This document shows positions 6,009 through 6,089 of a stretch of 6,089 bases of DNA, piece by piece. The position numbers and the translations under genes were made by a program. Origin of the DNA: Rickettsia endosymbiont of Ixodes persulcatus (GTDB lineage: Bacteria; Pseudomonadota; Alphaproteobacteria; Rickettsiales; Rickettsiaceae); the NCBI GenBank assembly GCA_027293795.1, contig JAPYLE010000210.1, positions 1-6,089 of the forward strand, in the 5' to 3' direction. Below the pieces are notes generated by a model. It saw only the letters and a list, made by a program, of their open reading frames with translations. It was not told where the DNA came from and did no database searches. Positions within the stretch are counted from its first letter, which is position 1; the number at the start of each line of letters is the position of its first letter.

Positions 6009-6089
6009 ATGGCAAGATCAAAATGTAGCAAAGACTTATATAAATCATTTTTACAAGCAAGTAGCGTAAGATATAGTGGTAAAGCATTA
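6009..6089 (+). CDS. Transposase, N-terminal 27 residues (partial)
   Basis: ATG at 6009 opens MARSKCSKDLYKSF followed by LQASSVRYSGKAL, and the frame is open to the window edge. This N-terminus resembles that of a multicopy Rickettsia transposase that I recall as IS4-like, but the catalytic DDE residues are not in view. The start lies 36 bp after the inverted repeat and just after the stop of the interrupted host frame (6005-6007). No strong ribosome site is seen; TTAAG immediately before the ATG is too close. It is probably the same IS type whose transposase tail is at 3-122, judging by the shared terminal repeats. Confidence 0.72.
   Translation, partial: MARSKCSKDLYKSFLQASSVRYSGKAL

Larger units (their letters stand above)
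5950..6089 (+). mobile_element. Left end of a second insertion-sequence copy (5' part only)
   Basis: The element begins with the terminal inverted repeat CAGGAGTTTCGCACTTAGC (5950-5968). After 59 bp from the boundary the transposase starts at 6009, and the element runs off the window. It points the same way as the IS end at 1-136, so the segment 137-5949 lies between direct copies. It landed inside the pseudogene at 5342-5949, whose reading frame runs uninterrupted into the IS as far as TAA 6005-6007. The far end and the target duplication are outside the window. Confidence 0.82.

Overview
The window looks like the chromosome of a Rickettsia or a close relative in the Rickettsiales. It is very AT-rich, its proteins are heavy in K, N, I and L, and it carries an alphaproteobacterial hemD / inner-membrane protein / hemY gene string beside an AmpG-type permease. 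It also holds decaying genes, an intergenic palindromic repeat and pieces of insertion sequences (IS). The genus is inferred from gene content and style, not from a search.

Layout. Positions 1-136 are the right end of an IS: the last 39 codons of a transposase whose stop codon lies inside the terminal inverted repeat. A plus-strand alpha/beta hydrolase gene (210-929) follows with a candidate promoter. The convergent gap 930-1102 holds a palindromic, MITE-like element of about 129 bp (960-1088) with a second AT-rich hairpin inside it that could terminate transcription in both directions. From 5193 down to 1103 everything is on the minus strand and tightly packed. In reading order it is an AmpG-like permease, a frameshifted membrane-protein pseudogene (start overlapping the ampG stop as ATGA), hemD, a one-pass membrane protein in the slot where other alphaproteobacteria carry mitofilin/Mic60, and a hemY-like TPR membrane protein. 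After a 148 bp divergent gap, a plus-strand pseudogene (5342-5949) with frameshifts and an internal stop is cut by a second IS copy. Its left inverted repeat starts at 5950 and its transposase starts at 6009 and runs off the window.

How it fits together. hemD supplies uroporphyrinogen-III synthase for heme synthesis. HemY-like and mitofilin-like proteins are the usual downstream neighbours of hemD in alphaproteobacteria, and all three genes overlap here, so they are probably cotranscribed. The permease and the dead gene sit upstream in the same direction and may share the promoter near 5236-5264. The hydrolase is a separate unit.

The most notable structure is that both window edges are ends of what looks like one IS type in the same orientation, with terminal repeats matching at 22 of 23 positions. 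This either brackets a 5.8 kb chromosomal segment between direct IS copies, or the window is a complete draft contig that broke at a multicopy IS. I see no CRISPR array, tRNA or rRNA, and no convincing new defence or mobile system beyond these elements.
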